DNA of 64,000 nt from Balamuthia mandrillaris (taxonomy: Eukaryota; Discosea; Longamoebia; Balamuthiidae). The notes beneath the pieces were generated by a model that had not been told where the DNA came from, searched no databases, and saw nothing but the letters and a program-made list of their open reading frames with translations. The stretch spans positions 62,001-126,000 of the forward strand of contig JAVKOQ010000093.1 in assembly GCA_031835245.1 (NCBI GenBank), written 5' to 3'. The number at the start of each line of letters is the position of its first letter. The stretch's first letter is position 1. Below, one piece after another: positions 42,479-54,071 of this stretch. The position numbers were made by a program, and so were the translations under genes.

Positions 42479-42712
42479 CCTCCGTGAATCCCTTCCCCAA
42501 TCCAATCCAACCAAAGAGTGAATCCTCTCCTCCTCTCTTCTTTCTTCGTTTTAAACTGAGCTCGGTTCGACTCCCACCTCTTACATTTATTTCCTTCAGA
42601 TGAATGAAAAATGCGCAGGTTCGACTCCCGATGCAAGCAAAAACCATTTGTAATAATCACGTCGTCACGGTTATCTATCGCGACGACACGAAAAGATAAA
42701 AATAATCGTTGT

Positions 42713-45396
42713 TCATTGGCTTTCTTTCTTTTTCTTTGTTGTGGCAACAGGAGAGGGCGAGAAGGAAGCATGGCCGTTCAACGGCAGAGCTTTGCGCGAG
42801 AACAGACTTTGGATGAGCCATTGAATGCTGACGAACGATATGCTTGAATGTCGTTTTTGCACAAGCGCAGGGCTTCCGCCTTCGAGTTGGGCCTTGTCAT
42901 CCCAAACAATGCAATCAAGTTCACGTGACGCCTCAAGAGAGAGCTGAGCAATGTTGCTCAGTGGAAGTACCTCTTGTGCTCCTCCTATTTTCAAGATCAC
43001 TCCCCAACATTTCTTTTACAAAATACAAGAAAAGGAAGACGAAACACAAAAGAAGGAAGGAATTGTTAGTATTGCAGAAGAATCAGAGTTTGGTTTTAGA
43101 CGACATAGTAAGGCGTACGATGAATGTTGCGGAACCAAGGAGACCGATTTTATATTCTGCAAACGTCTTTCCCGCCTCCGCTTCCTCTCTATTGCTTTTA
43201 TTAACAGTCAGTAATGGACAACAACAAAGAGACAAGAAAATAGAAGCGAGAGGGAAAAAAGGACAGAGGAAAGAATACGAGAGAACGAGAGATGAGTACT
43301 GATATAACAAGGAGTTAGTCTCCAAAGAAAAGCCAACGGGCAAGAGGTAGGGCTGTTGTGGCAACAGCTTGCCTTGCTCGCAGCTGTGAAGCACCCACCG
43401 ATAGTGGAGACAGGGTACACCCCACGCCACGCAAGCCAGATATTTGAAAGTGCGATGATGCCCCTTGCTTATGAGCAACATTCTTGTCCGATGAGGCAGA
43501 GTGTCATCAGTCTCGTCTTCCCCCCCTTCTTTTATTTGCTTCTTGCGTTTATCTGTTTCTGATGTTATAAGCAATAAGCAAGCAGGAATGGATACACAAC
43601 AATACTACTGAATGAAGAGAAGAAAACGCACTAGAAAGAAAGCGCGAGGGAGGAGCTAATGCTAGTTTTTCAAAAAAGTTTTTACAAAACTGTCCACCAT
43701 GTGCAAGAATGAGCGCTGTGACTTGCGATTCTGCATTATTTCAAACAAACATAGGTTAACGAACAGAAAGATAAGGGAGGAAACGGAGAAGATGAAGACG
43801 ATGGAGACCAGAAAGATGACGACGGGCAAGAATGGCCGCTGCAGAGTTTGGCGAGGCATCGCTTGTTTTGTTGCTGACTGTTGGCGGAAGTCCCGTTGTT
43901 ATAAAATAAAAGTCACGAAAGAGAGGAACAAACGTGGGCGTTGAATGCATGGAAGCAGAAGCGGAAGAAGAGACAGTAGCATTCGCTAGAGAAAGCTTAT
44001 TTGCAACTTGTTTGTTTTGAGGTTTGGTCTCGTTCGTAGAGTAAAGATAGGAAATGTTAGTAGTTGGATTGGAAGAAGTTGGAACAAGAAAAGAAGTTGC
44101 ATGGTGATAAGGATGCAGAACGAACGGTAGAGAGGAAGAAGAAGAGGCAACAATGGTAGATGAGGATGCTGGGCTCACTGCTGGAGTAGGACAATGCGAG
44201 ATGTAATGGTGATGAACTACAGACGAAATGATGGGAGGGGCATGAAAAGTGGAAGAAGAAGGAGAAGAAGAGGATAGGGAAAGAGAGGCTCGCTTTTTTG
44301 AAGGTGACTTCTTTGGCGGCGTGTTTTGTGTTTGTTTGTGGGTAGTTGTCGTTGCTACAGATGTGGGAGTCGTAACTATTGTGTGATTCTTCTTTTGCTT
44401 TGCTCGCAGAAGTGCAGGTGGAGGCTGCGTTAGTTCGATAACGCTGGCCTCCTCTTCTTGTCTTTGTTCTTTTTGCCGATGTTGCTGCTGTAGTCGTTCT
44501 TCTTCCTCTTCTGTCTCCTCTGCATCTTTCTCTCGTTCAATCTCTTTTTCTTCTGCACCCTCTTCTTGTCCGTGTTCTTCTCCCCATGGTCGTCGTTGTG
44601 GTTCTCTTTCATGCTCCAACGGTTTTCCTCTAAAGAGCTCTCTCATTTGTTGTGTCGACAATCCGCCACGCAAGATCTCCTCTCGTTTCTTCTTTGCCAT
44701 CAACGCTTTGTTTCCTCCTGCTCCTCCTTTTCCAATACCTCTCTTTCGCTTTCTTTGTTTATTCTGGCCATCTTCCTCTTCTTCTTCCTCCTCTGCTTCT
44801 TCCTCCTCAGAAGAGTATTCAGTTCTTCGCTTTACTTTGAGCCAGGTGCTGGAGGATGCTTTCGGTTGATGATGATGGTCCTCTTCTCCTAACCAATCCA
44901 TCAAGCTGTCTTTGTCTTCTTCTGAAGACAACTCCGCATATGTTTCCTCTCCTCCTTCGTCATCCACACATGAAGGAGCAGTTTCGCTATCGTGAATAGT
45001 AATGACTTCTCGTTCATTGTTGCTTGGCGTTGCTGTATGACACAAGTCTATTTCTTCTGTCTCACAAGCAGCGTTGTTATGTTGTTCGTCATCGGCTTGA
45101 GGTGAGTTTGAAAATGTATCCACTTGCTCTTCTTCGTCTTTCTCGCCGTCGTCGTCTTCTTCTTCTTCTTCTATTGTTGTTGTGCTGGTTAAAGCAGAGG
45201 AAGAAGTAGAAAGACGAAGCTTGAATGGCTTAAAAGAAGGAAGTGGCCGTTTTTGTTGAGGTATTGGTGGGCTTGACGGCGGTAATAAGGGCGTTACTCG
45301 TGCAGAAGACGAGGAAGCGGCTCGTTGGTTGCTGGCCTGCTTCTTTCGCTCAACTGAAGTTCTGGTGGAAGGCAGGTTAAACTTGGCAAAAGACAT
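42713..45396 (-). CDS. 53BP1/Crb2-like protein with C-terminal tandem BRCT domains
   Basis: Exon 1 runs from 45396 to about 43840: about 500 disordered residues with acidic and Ser-rich blocks, PTSVATTTT/PPKKSPSKK stretches and coiled parts, then the first BRCT strand (FRDFYFITTG). The next exons hold ESQVTALILAHGGQF (about 43690-43750), then GHHRTFKYLACVAWGVPCLHY, WVLHSCEQGKLL and YLLPVGFSLE (about 43380-43510), matching the 53BP1 pattern RTRKYFLCLASGIPC...YLLPAGYSLE. The second BRCT (43000-42713) has DCIVWDD and ISFVSIQWLIQSL. Such proteins bind damaged chromatin and relay checkpoint signals. Tudor domains are not obvious here. Intron edges were not all fixed; one at 43640-43520 is likely. 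It is divergent from the F-box gene at 45593 by 196 bp. Confidence 0.75.
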
Positions 45397-45592
45397 AATT
45401 GAGTCATGCTTCCGCCAAGAAGCAGAGAGATGGCAGCACGCTCTTTCTTGTTTGATCCTCCTCTGCTTCTTTTTTTCAGGCTAGTTTGCTAATTTGATTG
45501 GACTTAATTCGGACGTTTCCAATGCGCATGGTATTGTCGACAAAAACAAGGCACACAACAAAAGGAAGCAAGGCAAAGAGCACCCTAACCAA

Positions 45593-46912
45593 ATGGAAGA
45601 AAAGGATCTACCCATGGAACTACTGTTTCATGTCTTCAGCATGTTGCCCGACGGGATGAAACCGGTGGCAGCCAGGACCTGCCGCCGGTGGTACTCCTGT
45701 TGTCCGAAGCGTTTTCGTCGGAGGCTGAGCCTCGTTACGGCGTGCGGCTCCTTGGCCCTTCTCAAATGGGCTCATCGAGATGAAGGTTTCCCTCTTGACG
45801 GTCGGACCTGCCGCCTCGCGGCCAAGAGCGGCAGCCTGGAAGCACTCAAGTGGGCTCGAGAGCAAGGGTGCGCTTGGGACATTTGGACTTCCATTTGGGC
45901 AGCCCAGAACGGCCACCTGGAAATGTTGCAGTGGGCCCGAGAACAGGGTTGCCCCTGGAACTGGATGACCTGTGCCAAAGCAGCGGCTGGCGGCCATCTG
46001 AAGGTCCTGCAATGGGCTCATGAGCGAGGTTGTCCTTGGGACGAGGAAACCTGCTGTTTCGCTGCCATGAACGGCCATTTGGTAGTACTCCAATGGGCCA
46101 GAGAGCAAGGTTGTGATTGGAATGAGTGGACTTGCGCTCAAGCAGCGAAGAACGGACACCTGGAAGTGTTACAATGGGCAAGGGAGCAAGGCTGTCCTTG
46201 GGATGAGCGCACCTGCAGCAATGCAGCTCGTTGGGGTCACCTGACAGTGCTGCAATGGGTCCGAGAGAAGGGCTGCCCTTGGAACGAGGAGACCTGCAGC
46301 GAGGCCTCGGAAGGAGGTCATCTGGAAGTTTTGCGGTGGGCCAGAGCGAATGGTTGTCCTTGGGATGAACGAACCTGCAGCAGCGCCGCTCATAACGGAC
46401 ATTTAGAGGTGCTGCAATGGGCCAGAGGGAATGGGTGCCCTTGGGACGAGGCCACTTGCGCTCTGGCTGCGGCCGCTGCTTTCGAGAAGAAAGGAAGCGC
46501 TTCTTCTTTGGAGGTGTTGCAATGGGCCAGAGCGAATGGTTGTCCTTGGAACGAGTTGACCTGCTATTATGCAGCCAAGCATGGCGACCTGCAGGTGCTG
46601 CAATGGGCCAGAGAGCAAGGCTGCGAATGGGACGAAAGCATTTGCAGTGCTGCAGCCACCAACGGACATTTGGCGGTGTTGCGGTGGGCTAGAGAGCATG
46701 GGTGCCCTTGGAATGAAGCCACTTGCGCATGTGCGGCAGAGAACGGGCATTTGGAGGTGTTGCAATGGGCCAGGGAGCATGGATGTCCTTCGAACGAGCA
46801 GTGCTTCGTACAAGCATCGAGGCATGGTCACGTGAATGTTTTGCAGTGGGCAAGGGATCACGGTTGTCCGGACTGGGACTCGGCTCCTGTTCCTCTGACT
46901 TCTGAGCTCTGA
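45593..46912 (+). CDS. F-box protein with amoebal/giant-virus-type ankyrin-like repeats
   Basis: Single exon, 439 residues. Residues 1-45 form an F-box (LPMELLFHVFSMLP, ARTCRRWYSCCPKRF). Then about 14 units of 26 residues follow, consensus A-A-x-N-G-H-L-E-V-L-Q-W-A-R-E-Q-G-C-P-W-D-E-x-T-C. This is the ankyrin-like repeat common in Acanthamoeba and in the giant viruses that infect amoebae. The repeats should form a solenoid that picks targets for SCF ubiquitination. One unit has a 13-residue insert (AAAFEKKGSASS, about 46475-46510). The upstream frame is open to 45494 but lacks an ATG before 45593. At the DNA level the 78-bp units are alike, as expected for recent unit gain. Confidence 0.86.
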   Translation: MEEKDLPMELLFHVFSMLPDGMKPVAARTCRRWYSCCPKRFRRRLSLVTACGSLALLKWAHRDEGFPLDGRTCRLAAKSGSLEALKWAREQGCAWDIWTSIWAAQNGHLEMLQWAREQGCPWNWMTCAKAAAGGHLKVLQWAHERGCPWDEETCCFAAMNGHLVVLQWAREQGCDWNEWTCAQAAKNGHLEVLQWAREQGCPWDERTCSNAARWGHLTVLQWVREKGCPWNEETCSEASEGGHLEVLRWARANGCPWDERTCSSAAHNGHLEVLQWARGNGCPWDEATCALAAAAAFEKKGSASSLEVLQWARANGCPWNELTCYYAAKHGDLQVLQWAREQGCEWDESICSAAATNGHLAVLRWAREHGCPWNEATCACAAENGHLEVLQWAREHGCPSNEQCFVQASRHGHVNVLQWARDHGCPDWDSAPVPLTSEL

Positions 46913-47235
46913 CTAAGCAGGAGAGAGAGAAATCGATAAATGTCTGTAAAAATCGTCCACATTTTTTCCTTGTTTGGTGATGTTTCTTAACATATTTTCT
47001 TTGTAAGGTATTATTTTGTCACATACTTACCAAATTATGTTAAAAAGAACTTCAAAATAGCAACTACAATCAAAAAAATAGGAGTCGGATCCCCGTGATA
47101 AATGTCGACTCCTGGTGATCGACAATCGACAACAAGTTATCGACAATAATTGATAGTTAGTTGAGGAGTCATGAGAAAAGTTGCAGAAAACTCGTTGGTC
47201 GACATAAAACATTCGTCGACAAAAAAGACAAAAGA

Positions 47236-47285
<50 letters not shown>

Positions 47286-47286
47286 C
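46913..47286. promoter_or_regulatory. Spacer with repeated GTCGAC-like sites upstream of the PAXBP1-like gene
   Basis: 47100-47222 contains several TCGAC/GTCGA elements (GTCGACTCC, GATCGACAATCGACAAC, TATCGACAATAATTG, GTCGACATAAA, CGTCGACAAAA) in about 120 bp, on both orientations. A (GA)n run (about 47243-47281) ends six bases before the ATG. Confidence 0.4.
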
Positions 47287-50200
47287 ATGTTGCCGATACG
47301 CCCACGCAGGAAACAGTTGCGCAAAAGAGTGGTTGGACAGGAGGAGGAGGAGGAGGAAGAGGGGAAGGAGGAGCAAACGCCACAACGGCAGGAAGAGAAA
47401 GAGGACGAAGACTCCGCTGCACCAGTTCAGCGAGTGGAGAAGAAGTTCAACAACAGAAACAAATCGCGACAGCAACGCAGAGAGAAAAAGAGCAGCAGCG
47501 CTTTGAGCTTTGGAGATGAGGAGGAGGTTGTTGAGAGTGTCAACAGGAAAACAGCGCCTTTCCAAACGCCACAAGATGTGAAAAAGAAGGACTCCTCTGC
47601 GAACCCAACCAGAGCCCGCAAGTTTATGAGGTAACCGTTTCGCTCAGTCCTTCTTTTCTTCGTACTTCTTCTTCTCATCTCTTTTTTTCTCCTCTCTTCT
47701 CTCGTCACTACTTCTCTCTTATCTCCTTGCTCTCATGCTCTCTCATTCTCTCGTCCCCGTCCTGCTCTGCTATTCTTCTTTTAAATAACGTGCAAAACAA
47801 ACAGAGCTGCTAAACAGCCAACCACAGAGACTGCGACTGCCTCTTCCAACGAGCGACCAAGCGTTATTCCAGCCTCCCTTCTTCAACGCTCCCAAGTGGG
47901 AGAGTATACTCCCGAAAAACTGGCCGCTCTTCGACACAACTCCAACACGTTTTACTTTAGCGGCTCAGTGCAGCCCTCTCGTCCTTCTTCTCATTCATCT
48001 ATCGCAGCTGAACGAAGTACAACAACGACAACAACAATGGTCATGGCAGATGCAGAAAAAGAAGATGAAGAGAAGAGCGGAGGAGAGTTTTTGTACGACG
48101 CTGTGCCCATCATTCCTAAGAAAGAAGAGATAGAGAGAGCACGAGCAAAACGAGAGAGAATGAGAACATATGGCAACATCCTCACCGCAGACGAAGAAGC
48201 AAAGGAACCAGGAGGAAATAAGAGAGCAGAGGAAGAGTTTATCCCTTTGAACAGCACAAGACAAGACTCCAAACGAGTCAATCAACGTTTGATACGAGAC
48301 TCGGACTCGGACTCGGAAGAGGCAGACGGCGACGATGCTGTTGTGTTTGAGGATCAAGCTGGTAATCGAATAGCCTTTGGTGACCCCAAAGAGATGGAAC
48401 GACGACAAAAACGCCTTCAACGGAGGTCTCTCTATGATGAGATCGAAAGAGACCGGCGAAGAGAGGAACGACAACAGAAGAAGGCGAGTGACGAAGAAGA
48501 GGATGAAGAAGAAAAAGATGACTCTAGCGAAGATGAGGAATTGGAGAGATGGGAGTTGGAACAACTGAAAAAAGGAGTGAGAGGAAAGGAAGTGGGCTCT
48601 GAGGCTGTGGAACTTGCCATGGGCGCCATTTCAATGATGGATGAGGAGGAGGGTGAGGATGGAGTAAAAATGTTAATGGATGAGGATGGACTATTCTTGC
48701 AACGACCCTCTTCCTCGAATGCTGCTGCTGCTGCCGCCATTCGTCATGGGCTTCGGGAAGGCGTAGATGCAGGTGTGTTCTATTCGTTTCACTCTGTCTT
48801 TCCTTCTTGTTCTCTCCCTCTCCCTCTCCTCTCAAAATTGCTGATCTATCTGAAAAAATCGTAGCTACGGCACAAGCACAGGCACAAGCGAGAGCAACAC
48901 CAACAGTACAACAGATTGTTGAGAAGCTTAAACAAGGATTGAACACAATGCAGTTGAACACCAGCAAACACGAGAAAAAACTGCAGCAAATCGAAGATAC
49001 ATTAAAAACATCTGCCACAACTATTGACACTACGCAGCAGCGAATGGACTTTTTGTCCCAACAGTACGTTTACTATCAAGAGCTAAAAGAATACGTACTT
49101 GACCTGTTGGATTGCTTAAAAGAAAAGGTTTCTTTCTCTTGTCTATTATTGCCATTCTCTTCTTTTACTTTCTTCTTTCTTTTCCAACTTCACTATTTTT
49201 TTTAACAAAATATCTGAATCTTTTGCTCTTTTTTTTAAAAAAAATTAAACAGATGCCACAAATATCTGAATACGATGTAGAAATGGATAAGATACGATTG
49301 GAACACTATGTAGAACGGAAGAAAGCAAGACAACGTGAAATAGAAGAAACAATCGAGGACATTACCAAGAGCAAACACTCAGAAGAACGTGGCTCCAAGA
49401 AAAATGTAGAGTTGGATGAATTTGGAAGAGACAAAAACGCAATGGAACAAACCAGGAAAGAGCGACGAAGAGAAATGAGAGAGAAACGAAGGAGAGAAAG
49501 GGCTGAAAGAAGACCAGCGCGTCAACAAGAACAAGAAGACGAAGGATGGACCAGCGAAGAAGAAGACGAAGATGAAGAAGACTATCGACAAGCAATGAGA
49601 GAGTATGCGGTGGAACGAGACGAAATACTTTCTCTTGCAAACGGTTTGTTTGATGACGCTTTGCCCGAGTTTTGTTCTTTGCTGCACATCAAACGAAGGT
49701 TCAGCTATTGGCTTCGTAACTATAGCGATGATTACCTCAAGTCGTTTGCTTACATCAGTATCGCCGACATTTGCGCTCCGTTAGCGATGTTGGAAACGTT
49801 GGCTTGGGATCCTTTCTTCTTGGCACATCGTGGGAAAGAACGCAAACAAGAAATAGAGAAAGAGGAGAAACCAACAACGAAAGAAGAGGCTGTTTGGAAC
49901 AGTTCTTTTCAGCGCATGAATTGGTATCGTTTGTTGGAGGATTATGGCAAAGAAGAGGATGCTGAAATACAACAAAAAGAGGGAGAGAAGGAAAAGGATA
50001 CCATGAAGAAAGAGGAACAAGAGCAACAAAAAGTACAAGGCATTCATTCCAGCAAAGACTATGCGTTGGTGTCCGTGTTGGTGCGTCGAGTGATCGTCCC
50101 AAAAGCCAAAGAGCTATTTACGCACGCATGGGATCCGTTCTCCCCCTCTCAAACCGACTTTGCTAGAACTCTCCTTGAACAGATTATGCCACATCTCCGC

Positions 50201-50936
50201 AGTGAGAAAGAAATCAAGGTTTTCCTTTTTTTTTCCCTTGCCATCCCGTTTTCTCTCTTCTTTCTCATGTTTGTTGTCTTATCTCTTATTGTTTTCTATT
50301 TAAAAATATAGAACATTTGTGCTCCTATCGTAGTGACGATGCAAGCTGCCATTCAACAAGTGCGCGTGCTTCCCCTTCTGCTCGAAGAAGATCCCTCCAG
50401 TCCTGCCTACAGCCTTGCACTTTCTTCCTTTTGGCGTACTCTCAAGGTTTGTTTTATTTTATTTTTCCCTTCTGCTTCCTCTGCTTTGCTTGCTTTTTCT
50501 TCCTATTCCTCTTTTTCTTTCTTCATGTCTAACTTCAAACTTTTAGTTGCTGAAAAACATAGCATCATTCCATAAATCTCTCTCCAATCGGGCGTTACAA
50601 GCATTATGCCTCGACAAGATACTCAACCCAGAATTGATCCCATTTCTTCGCAAACTGGAAACAACTCTCGACAACACTCACAACCCACAAACAGAACTTC
50701 TGTTGGTAAGAATGTGCGAACGGATCATGGAGTCATTTCCTTCGGAGTGGATACATTACAATGTTGGTCCGACAGAGTTGCTCTCTTCGTTGCTGCTTTT
50801 TCGCGAGTTGGCGCGTCGTTTGGCCAAACGATTTTCGACGATGGAAGAAGCAAGAAGAGATGTGTTGTTGCAACGGTTGACGAATGTATTGAAGCAACTC
50901 GGTGATGACAACGATACAGCAATGAAACTTGAGTAA
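47287..50936 (+). CDS. PAXBP1/GCFC-like protein (spliceosome-associated)
   Basis: Six exons (47287-47630, 47805-48772, 48865-49127, 49253-50218, 50312-50446, 50547-50936) join in phase to 1021 residues. Family signs are: a basic/acidic N-terminus with ALSFGDEEEV; YTPEKLAALR; a long charged middle with RWELEQLKKGV; a coiled coil (YYQELKEYVLDLLDCLKEK); and the C-terminal GCFC region (LFDDALPEFCSLLHIKRRFSYW, LLEDYG, LVRRVIVPKAKELFTHAWDPFS, FWRTLK). PAXBP1/ILP1 proteins work with spliceosome disassembly factors and in chromatin contexts. Introns are short, T-rich and phase-consistent, and none removes conserved sequence. The start ATG follows a GA array. Confidence 0.85.
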
Positions 50937-50992
50937 AGACAAGAAAGAAAGAATAATAACATTACATTGAAGGAAGGACGTTTGTTTTTTGT

Positions 50993-52223
50993 TCAGAACC
51001 TGCTGATGTCTCTGCCGAATAGCGTTTCTTTAACCCAGTCAAATCCCACCAAAGTTTTGTTGCGGAAGCTCACCTTTTTTTAACTGCGTAAGCAAAAGAG
51101 AAAACAAGAATGATGATGTAAAAACCTGTTTGGAGAGATAAGTGGTCCTCCACATCCACCAAGTGGTAAGGCCTGCAAAGTTAAAGCCACCGTTCAACTC
51201 CATTACTGTAGATACCAAAGAAAAGTGCAACGAAAATAGGAATGACAAGTGTTAGCGAGAAAAGAGAATTGAAGGTAAGAAGAAGCGAAAAAAAAAAACG
51301 AACCAGCATCATGAGCGCCGATGTAGGCAAGGCTGCCAAAGTGACGATAGCGGAACGGGCCTATAATCTTTCCTACAGCATTAGCGTTCATCCACTGAGC
51401 CACATATTTGCCTTGCTGCGACGCAACTTGAGCAGTGCACTGTCATAACGTGTTAATAAAGAAAGAATAAGGAAGAACGAAGAAGGAAGAAAGGAGAAAC
51501 GAGAAAGGAGAAAAAGAGGGGCAGAGAAGAGGTTGCGATTACAGGAAGAGGCATCAGAGATTTGTCAATGTCGGTGACAATCTTCTTGAACTCGTCTTTG
51601 CTAAGAACGCCATCCTTGTTAAGATCTCCCATCTCGAAGAGGTGCTTTATGTTTCGCACATAAGTTTCCAGCTGAGGATACTCATTTCGCTCGCTTTTGA
51701 CCCACTCCTCCAGCTCTTTCACTGACACGAAACCATCCTTATTCAAATCTGCTTTCTCGAACATTTCTTCCAGTCGAGGCAAAAGCTTTTTTTGGTCTAT
51801 TGTACCACAATCCCCTGTTGGTTGGTGGTGTTATTTGTAAGCGATGAAGGAGACTCAAACGACATGAAGCAACAAAAGGAAAGTACCAATTGCAAATATA
51901 TTGGTTGCCCCTTTAACTCGTAGATGACGATCGGTAATGATGGCTTTAATGTTGCGCTGATGTCCATCACCAAGCTGTTTGCATAGATCTTTGACTACAG
52001 GTCTTGGCTCGATGCCAGCCGCCCAAACGCACATCCCGTAGGGGACGGTTTGAAGGGTGTTGTTGGTTTTGTCTAGAAAAGTGATAGCCTTCTCTTCCAC
52101 TTTAGTGACGCGAGAGAGGGTATGAAGATCTATGCCTTGTCTGTTGAATGCTTTCATCGCATCTACAAAGAGAAACACGAGAAAAGTGAGTTTAAGACTC
52201 ATATAGAGAGCATAAAGGAGAGC

Positions 52224-52259
<36 letters not shown>

Positions 52260-52625
52260 TGGTACGGTCACGCAAGTGAACGTCGTATGTGTTCAAAATT
52301 TGTTCAGCGCTTTGAATGAGAGTAATGCGAACGTGTTTCATAAGGTCGCTTGGAAGATACTTTTTCAAGTCTTCCGTCACAAAGTCTATGTACAAATGAG
52401 AAGAAAAAAGTTAACAAGAGCAGAAGCACTCCAGGAAACACAAGAGATGTTTACCATGAAGTTCAGCAGCAAACTCAACGCCAGTGGGACCACCACCAAC
52501 CACTACAAAGTTCAACAGCCTTTTTTGTTCTTGTTCAGGTTGGCCCGGTAGGTTTGCTGTCTCGAAGCAATCCATCACTTCGTTCCTTATCTTTTGTGCA
52601 TCTATTTTTTGGAACAAATTGAAGT

Positions 52626-52667
<42 letters not shown>

Positions 52668-53844
52668 CGATAGAAAACCTTCCAACTCTTTTAAAAAGTG
52701 ACAATGTTCGTGGACACCAGGTGTTCCAAAAGTTGCGTTTTGGCTGCCAACAGCAACGACCAACCAATCATAGCTTAACTCGAATTTGCACATTTCTCCT
52801 TTCACAGTTGACTCATCTGCATAGTTGTTTCCATGTGTTACTCTTGGATAATACTGAAGAAAGAAATGGTGACAGGAAAGAAGAATTAACCTTCACAAAC
52901 GATTTTGCGTTCATTAGGATTTATGGAGGTGCAAGCAGCCTCGAAGAAACGAATGTCAGCACCGTTGCGCTTACAGTATTTGCGAATCGGGTCAACGATG
53001 CTTCTTGCTTCTAATGTTCCCACCGTTACACTGTGTTATTTGTTTGGTACGTACGTTAAGTAAGAAAGAAGAAGAAGAAGGAAGAAAGAAGGAAGAAGGA
53101 GGAGAAAGGAAGAAGGAAGAGGGAAGGAGGAAGCAAGAAGCAGGAAGCAAGAAAGAATGAGGAATGCAGAATGAAGAATGCAGGAAAAAAAAGTTGAAGA
53201 ATGAGCAAAGGCAGGTGACCTGGGCAACAAAGGTGTGAACAAAAAGTAGTTTCGCGGCGAGACGACGACGACCTCATAGTGCCTCGAGTCCAGCTCACGA
53301 ACAAGGCTGAGAGCGGCCCAACCGCTGCCCAATATCACCAACCGCTCTTTCTTGCTTTGCGGCTGTTGCTGCTCTCCTCCGGGAGAGGACACGACTGCTG
53401 AGGTATTTTCTTGAGAGAGAAATGTTTGAGAAAAACTATTTAAAAATATATATATATTTTAAATAAATATAAAAATAATAAAAAATAAAAAATAATAAAA
53501 AATAAAAAAATAAAAAAATAAAAAAATAAAATAAATAGACAAAAAATCAAACCAGAGGCTTGAACAGGGGAAGGGCCAAAGGCAAAGTAGATGGCAGCAG
53601 CAGAGGAGCCAGCAACGATGGCCACCGTGGTTGCGACCGAAGCGGCTGAGGAAAATGTCCACTTTTTTGCAGCAAAGTGATTCTCGGTGTGCCCAAAACG
53701 TTTTTGTGTCCGCACCATAAAACTGCTTTGGCAAGAGCTACCAAACGGTGAAGAGCGTCTCAGTGCAGGTCTTGAAAGGAGACCACCACCCCCTCCTCCT
53801 CCACAACGACCCAACAGCAACGCACGTCCTTGCTGGCTTCTCAT
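50993..53844 (-). CDS. External type II NADH:ubiquinone oxidoreductase with EF hands (NDB/NDE type)
   Basis: About nine exons from 53844 to the TGA at 50993. The first exon looks mitochondrial ([14 protein letters not shown], Arg-rich, no acids) and has a hydrophobic segment ([20 protein letters not shown]). Then come the FAD-binding motif [33 protein letters not shown], and the NADH-binding motif [28 protein letters not shown] and NIFAIG sit in the FAD domain. Two EF hands ([26 protein letters not shown]) are inserted before the C-terminal membrane-binding part ([31 protein letters not shown]). These enzymes face the intermembrane space and pass electrons from NADH to quinone without pumping protons; EF hands make them Ca2+ responsive. 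Two introns have GA arrays on the plus strand (CT on the coding strand). Confidence 0.9.
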
Positions 53845-54071
53845 CCTCGTCTCTCTCTGGTCTTATTTTTTCTTATTTATTTGCCAAATGAAATGAATTT
53901 TCCAAGACGACGTGAACAAAGATGTCTACAAAAAACGAATGATGTGGTCATTGTCCGCAAAAATGTCACGAATGTCCACATAAATAATGATGTCATCAGC
54001 AACGATTGTATGTCTACAAAAATTGTCTACAATAAATAGGGCAAAGAAGAAGAGAAGAAACGCAGAGAGAG
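53845..54071. promoter_or_regulatory. Bidirectional promoter with repeated TGTC-ACA sites
   Basis: 227 bp between the divergent NADH dehydrogenase and PA28-like genes. From 53918 to 54035 there are at least six related elements: TGTCTACA (three times), TGTCCACA, TGTCACG and TTGTCCG. The spacing is fairly regular (about 15-30 bp). Confidence 0.5.

Noticed and set aside
42560-42640. Two GGTTCGACTCCC boxes that look like tRNA B boxes
   Set aside because: No A box, no matching acceptor stem upstream of either, and the T-stem pairs do not close, so I do not call tRNA genes.
45494-45592. Longer N-terminus for the F-box/ankyrin-like protein
   Set aside because: The frame is open but has no ATG before 45593, and the F-box begins right after that ATG.
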